DNA of 64,000 bases from Sycobia sp. Sy_11 (Eukaryota > Arthropoda > Insecta > Hymenoptera > Epichrysomallidae), in assembly GCA_018907035.1 (NCBI GenBank), contig JACCIC010000002.1, positions 5,920,001 through 5,984,000 on the forward strand. Direction: 5' to 3'. A model generated the notes under the pieces. That model had not been told where the DNA came from. It saw only the letters and a list, made by a program, of their open reading frames with translations, and searched no databases. A program made the position numbers and the translations under genes. Shown here piece by piece: positions 59,784 to 64,000 of the stretch. The number at the start of each line of letters is the position of its first letter. Positions within the stretch are counted from its first letter, which is position 1.

Positions 59784-62221
59784 GCATTGTATCAGTACGT
59801 GCGGTATATAAATAAAAGTAAAATTATATAAGAAAACAGAACAAAACAAAACAACAAAAAAAGGCTAACCAACCGGAACGTGCAATGTGAATCACAACAA
59901 GAATTATCCCTCCCGTGATAGTAAACTCTGCTTTTGAAGCTGCTATATCTATATATACGTATAAGCTTATCTAGAAAATTTGTAAATTTTAATAAATAAT
60001 CGGGAATAAATAAATAATTCTGTTGGATATTTTCTTAAAAGCATTTTCTATTGATTTTTTATTTCTCGCCGATCTTGAGTACCAGACAAGATCTCCTTTA
60101 AAAAAAAAAAGAACAAGAAAAGATAAAAGGCTTTCCCCGCCATAATTTCTATCTGGAAGAATATAAAATGTGGTTTAAGAGAGCATAATTTGTGATTTTA
60201 TTCAGAGTACGGATAGTGCCTAAGACTTTGAAAGAAAAATAAGCGAGACTAGCAACTGGTTTTTCGCACTTCATTTTCTACGTAAAAGTCGTAGCCTAAT
60301 GCGATTTCCCCTAGGAAAACAAAAACCTGAAGAAGAAAATTAAACCAAAAAAAAGAATCGCCAAACAAATTATTTAAATGAGCATTAGCAAATTTTATCA
60401 AACTAAAATTAATTAATAAAATACCAAAGTAAATAGAGGACAAAATTTTGACTTTAAGACAATGAATAATTAAGGGGTATTTAAACGAGAATTAATCGAA
60501 ACAATTTTAAAAGTAAACGATTAGAAATAAAGTACAATAAACTGTTTTATGTACTGAATTGATACGTCAATGGCTTTTACGCTGTTTTATAAAATATTGA
60601 GATAAAAATATTGCGTATTGTGGACTCACGAGCTGTGATCGCTGAAGATGCATTTAAAACGTAAAGAAAAAATAAAACAATTGGCTATAATAATCGCGCT
60701 TCCAATTTTTCGAATTTTAATAGGTGAAATGTTCTGTCATCTTCGGGTCGATTTCGAGGATCGGCGCTTAAGGAAGAGAATAATAATCAAAAAAAAAGAA
60801 AAAAAAGAAAAAAATTAATTATAAAAATAAATAAATTCCTTGTACATCCGGAATGTTATAATTGAAAGTTGAAGTGACTGAAGAAGTGTTGCTTATTAAT
60901 ATTAGTTATGTTAATCTATTACACTTTGCTGACAAAGACGAAAGACGTATATATGTGCTTCGATTCATATACAATGCAGACGAACGTTCGAATGCGAGCA
61001 TCGATTTTTTTCGTGGAAAAAAAAATGAATTTGAAGCCATGAATCGATATATCCTCCGAACGATCTTAAGCCTATGCATAATCGCTATGCAAATGACGTT
61101 CAATGGCAATTCAAATCTTGAGTTAAGCTATCCTTTGAATTTTTAATTATAAAAATCTAACAAGAGAAATAAATTGATATATAGATTTTATCGATAAATT
61201 AAGACTGATGTCAAAATATCGTTGAGACTTGAATTGCCAATACGGATAATTCGCTATGAGCATCCGAATGGAGGGGATAGGTATGAATCTAACGATGCGC
61301 AGTAGGCGGCGAAGTAACGAAACTAAAGTCGGAAAACTATTGTACGTTGGGCATTGAATTTTTCAAGTGAAATAATGGACGTTCAGAACTATTTAAATGA
61401 ACTTTTTAGCGTTGGATGATAATCCTTCTTAATTCCGTAATTAGTTTACTGTAGATGTTGTTCAACCGATCTGACCTAATAATAATATCGAAGCGAATTA
61501 GATTATATAGGTTACTTACCTTATGTATAATTGTAAAACGGATCATATTTGTTTGGTACTTTTAATCGTCGAATTCGCGATGTTATAATATAAATTCTGG
61601 AAAATGCAGCTTTATTTTCCAACTTTAGTTCTTACAATTTATCGCCAGGATTGCACATGCTCACAGCGAATATACAGGCAAAATTATCAAAGCTTCTTAT
61701 ATACATAAATATATCAGTGATCGCCGCGCAAACGTGTTCTTCATATATTATATTATACGATTCTTATTGCTGCTCTTTATGTATAGGAATGGCGAAACCA
61801 CACTGGAGAGAATTGAAATCATATGTTTTTTTTCCTCCCTCCAAAATTATAAATGAATTAATCAGAGTATCAACAAGGACGTACATAGAATATTAATTAC
61901 GTGATTAAGCAAGTGTCGCATGTGTCGTATCAAAGGGTAAATCTGCGCAAGACTAAATATAAATAATAATCCTATAAGTACACTGTATCTATGTTACATC
62001 ATTTTTGCCATACACAAACCAAAATAATTGACTAAAATCTGGAACATTTTTTTTTTTTTTTTGAATGGGACAAATTTAAGCAGGATTGAAAATGGTCTCT
62101 TTTTACTTTTGATTTTAGAAAAAGCGGGATGTTTGCGCTACGATAATTTCCGGGAACTCAACTGAAGATTTTAGTCAATTTTGGTCGAGGCATAGGTTGG
62201 CAAAAGTGGCTGATGGATAAG

Positions 62222-62224
<3 letters not shown>

Positions 62225-62269
<45 letters not shown>
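62225..62269. repeat. (TA)n microsatellite
   Basis: About 22 TA units. Confidence 0.95.
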
Positions 62270-62272
<3 letters not shown>

Positions 62273-63284
62273 CGTCAGATATATACTTGCTGTATAGAAT
62301 ACATAATAAAATTATTCTTTAAAGTTTACTCGACATGTAAATTTGGATTTTTCACCTAGATTTAGGGATTCTTCAGTCTTCGTGAGCACTTCTGAGGTGC
62401 AAACGGTGATAAATAAAAAAATGAAAAAAAAGTGAAAAAAAAATCTGAATGGAAACACGGCGCTCCGCGAAACAACAAAAAAAAAGGAATTCGTTGGTAT
62501 AATAAGGGTTGAAAGAGACTTTTCAATCCAATCGATAAGCCTTACATGATTTTATCTACATCAATTACTATTTTAATTGAAAACAATTATATTGATGTAT
62601 TTTGTATCGAGTGTAATCGATAGTTATCGATACTTCATAGCTTAGTAATGGACCCGAATGATATAATAATGTATAGTTTCAAGCGATCGATAGATGTCGA
62701 TTATACCGATAAAAAAAAAACTAATTAGTATCGAGGAAAGGCGGTCGATTGAGACAGTTCCTCCGATCCCCCGGAAAAAATGTGTGATTAAATAGACAAT
62801 TAACAAAAACTTGCAATTCCCTTTCTTGCCCTCCCCCCTCCCATCCGCCGAACGCGTGAAATCTGAGAGTTCTAATAATTGTATGCATGATGAGCGAAAA
62901 AAAAAACAAGTATCGAACAAAAAATCATACAAATAGCGACTTAGCGATTTTGGTTATACTATGTGTATAATGTATAGTTATAGAATGTAAGTTAAGACAA
63001 TGAGCGAAAAAGCCAAGGGGACAGTAGTAGTACATGACGGGATATTTTCTAGCTCTAGGGGGGAAAAATAACAACAACAAAAACTGTTAGCGGACCAGGT
63101 CGACATGGTAGATTCGCACAATAAAAAAAAAAACAAAAATAACAACAAAACATTTGAAACATTCGCGAGATCGCTGATTCTCGAATTACCAAGCCACTGA
63201 CACGAGAGTCAGGGAAGCAAATGAAAACAAAACCAAAAAAAATAAAAAATAAAACAAATACAAATCGATGTGAATTTTTGTAGG

Positions 63285-63288
<4 letters not shown>

Positions 63289-63329
<41 letters not shown>
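63289..63329. repeat. (TA)n microsatellite
   Basis: About 20 TA units. Confidence 0.95.
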
Positions 63330-63333
<4 letters not shown>

Positions 63334-64000
63334 ATAATAATAATAATTAATAAAATCGTTGCAAAAAAAGAGAGAAAAAAACAACAACCATTGGAACAAA
63401 AAGTATTTAGCTAATTAACTCGATAATAAGAATGCTATGTGTATAATTATAATGGATATTATATATATATTATATATATATACCTTATCGCGAAACGCGC
63501 AGGTATTTCCCTCCTTCCCAATATTGGCCTTTTTTTCTCACCAAAATAATGGAAAAAAAAAACGAACGAAGAAGATGCGTGCGCCACCGCACGCTTCGTT
63601 CGATATCCATAAACATATTTATATTCCTATACGAGAGACCTACTGCGATATTATCACCTGCGTCCAAGGGTGGAAAACTGTATCCTATAATTTTTAGGTT
63701 GTTGCAATGGTCCTTCGTTTATTAACAAAGGAATAACGAGGAATAAACAAAAGCTCAAACGAAGCTCGACGATCTTTATTAGCCTGTGAAAGTCCCGTGT
63801 GATCCGAAAAAAAAAAATTATTGAAAAAGTCGTTTATTATTATATTAGGCTTTTTGTCCCTTGGACAATTCAGAATTTTCATCCATATCGATAAATGATA
63901 CAAATAATACATAATCATCGTTTGATTTTTTCGCTTATGGAGATTTTTCTGATAAATTTTTAACGTAATATATAGATATAAACATAAAATAAATCGGATG

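Overview
This is eukaryotic, intron-containing DNA and it holds one recognisable protein-coding gene: the plus-strand GW182/Gawky (TNRC6-family) gene, the scaffold of the microRNA silencing complex. The coding exons are GC- and CpG-rich. They are embedded in AT-rich introns and flanks with very many long microsatellites. The conserved core begins with an insect-type start (MKEALFSPDGWGC followed by QHVNQDSNWDVP), so the source is an insect. The CpG-rich composition and microsatellite load make a hymenopteran (ant or bee) my best guess, but that is inference from composition only.

Layout. Positions 1-7943 are non-coding 5' flank or upstream 5' UTR introns, with CpG-rich patches (about 60-330, 480-780, 4830-5690) and microsatellites. 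Positions 7944-29788 hold a probable 5' UTR exon and 16 coding exons whose splice phases agree at every junction. They give a predicted protein of 2278 residues. Exons A-E (8273-15754) encode a long N-terminal extension of about 1073 residues upstream of the Drosophila-type start. Most of it lies in one low-complexity exon of 1982 nt. From 15716 the conserved architecture follows in order: GW-rich Argonaute-binding region, UBA-like domain split over two exons, glutamine-rich region, the WKG/TPGSV silencing segment, RRM, and a C-terminus ending in GESM as in human TNRC6A. Several introns carry transposon remnants. The clearest is a 499-bp piggyBac-type non-autonomous element with TTAA flanks at 28771-29277.

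Positions 29789-64000 (34 kb) contain no ORF I would call a gene. They consist of AT-rich sequence with many (TA)n, (GA)n, (GT)n and compound arrays, and multiple AATAAA signals. The proximal part must be gw 3' UTR; how far it extends cannot be decided from the sequence.

I found no wholly new biological system. The best leads concern gw itself: the long N-terminal extension with a non-repetitive helical segment, a stop-free in-frame intron that splits the core GW motif, two upstream ORFs with the second ending five bases before the main start, a tandem NAGNAG acceptor, a consensus splice donor overlapping the last codons, and a possible very long 3' UTR.
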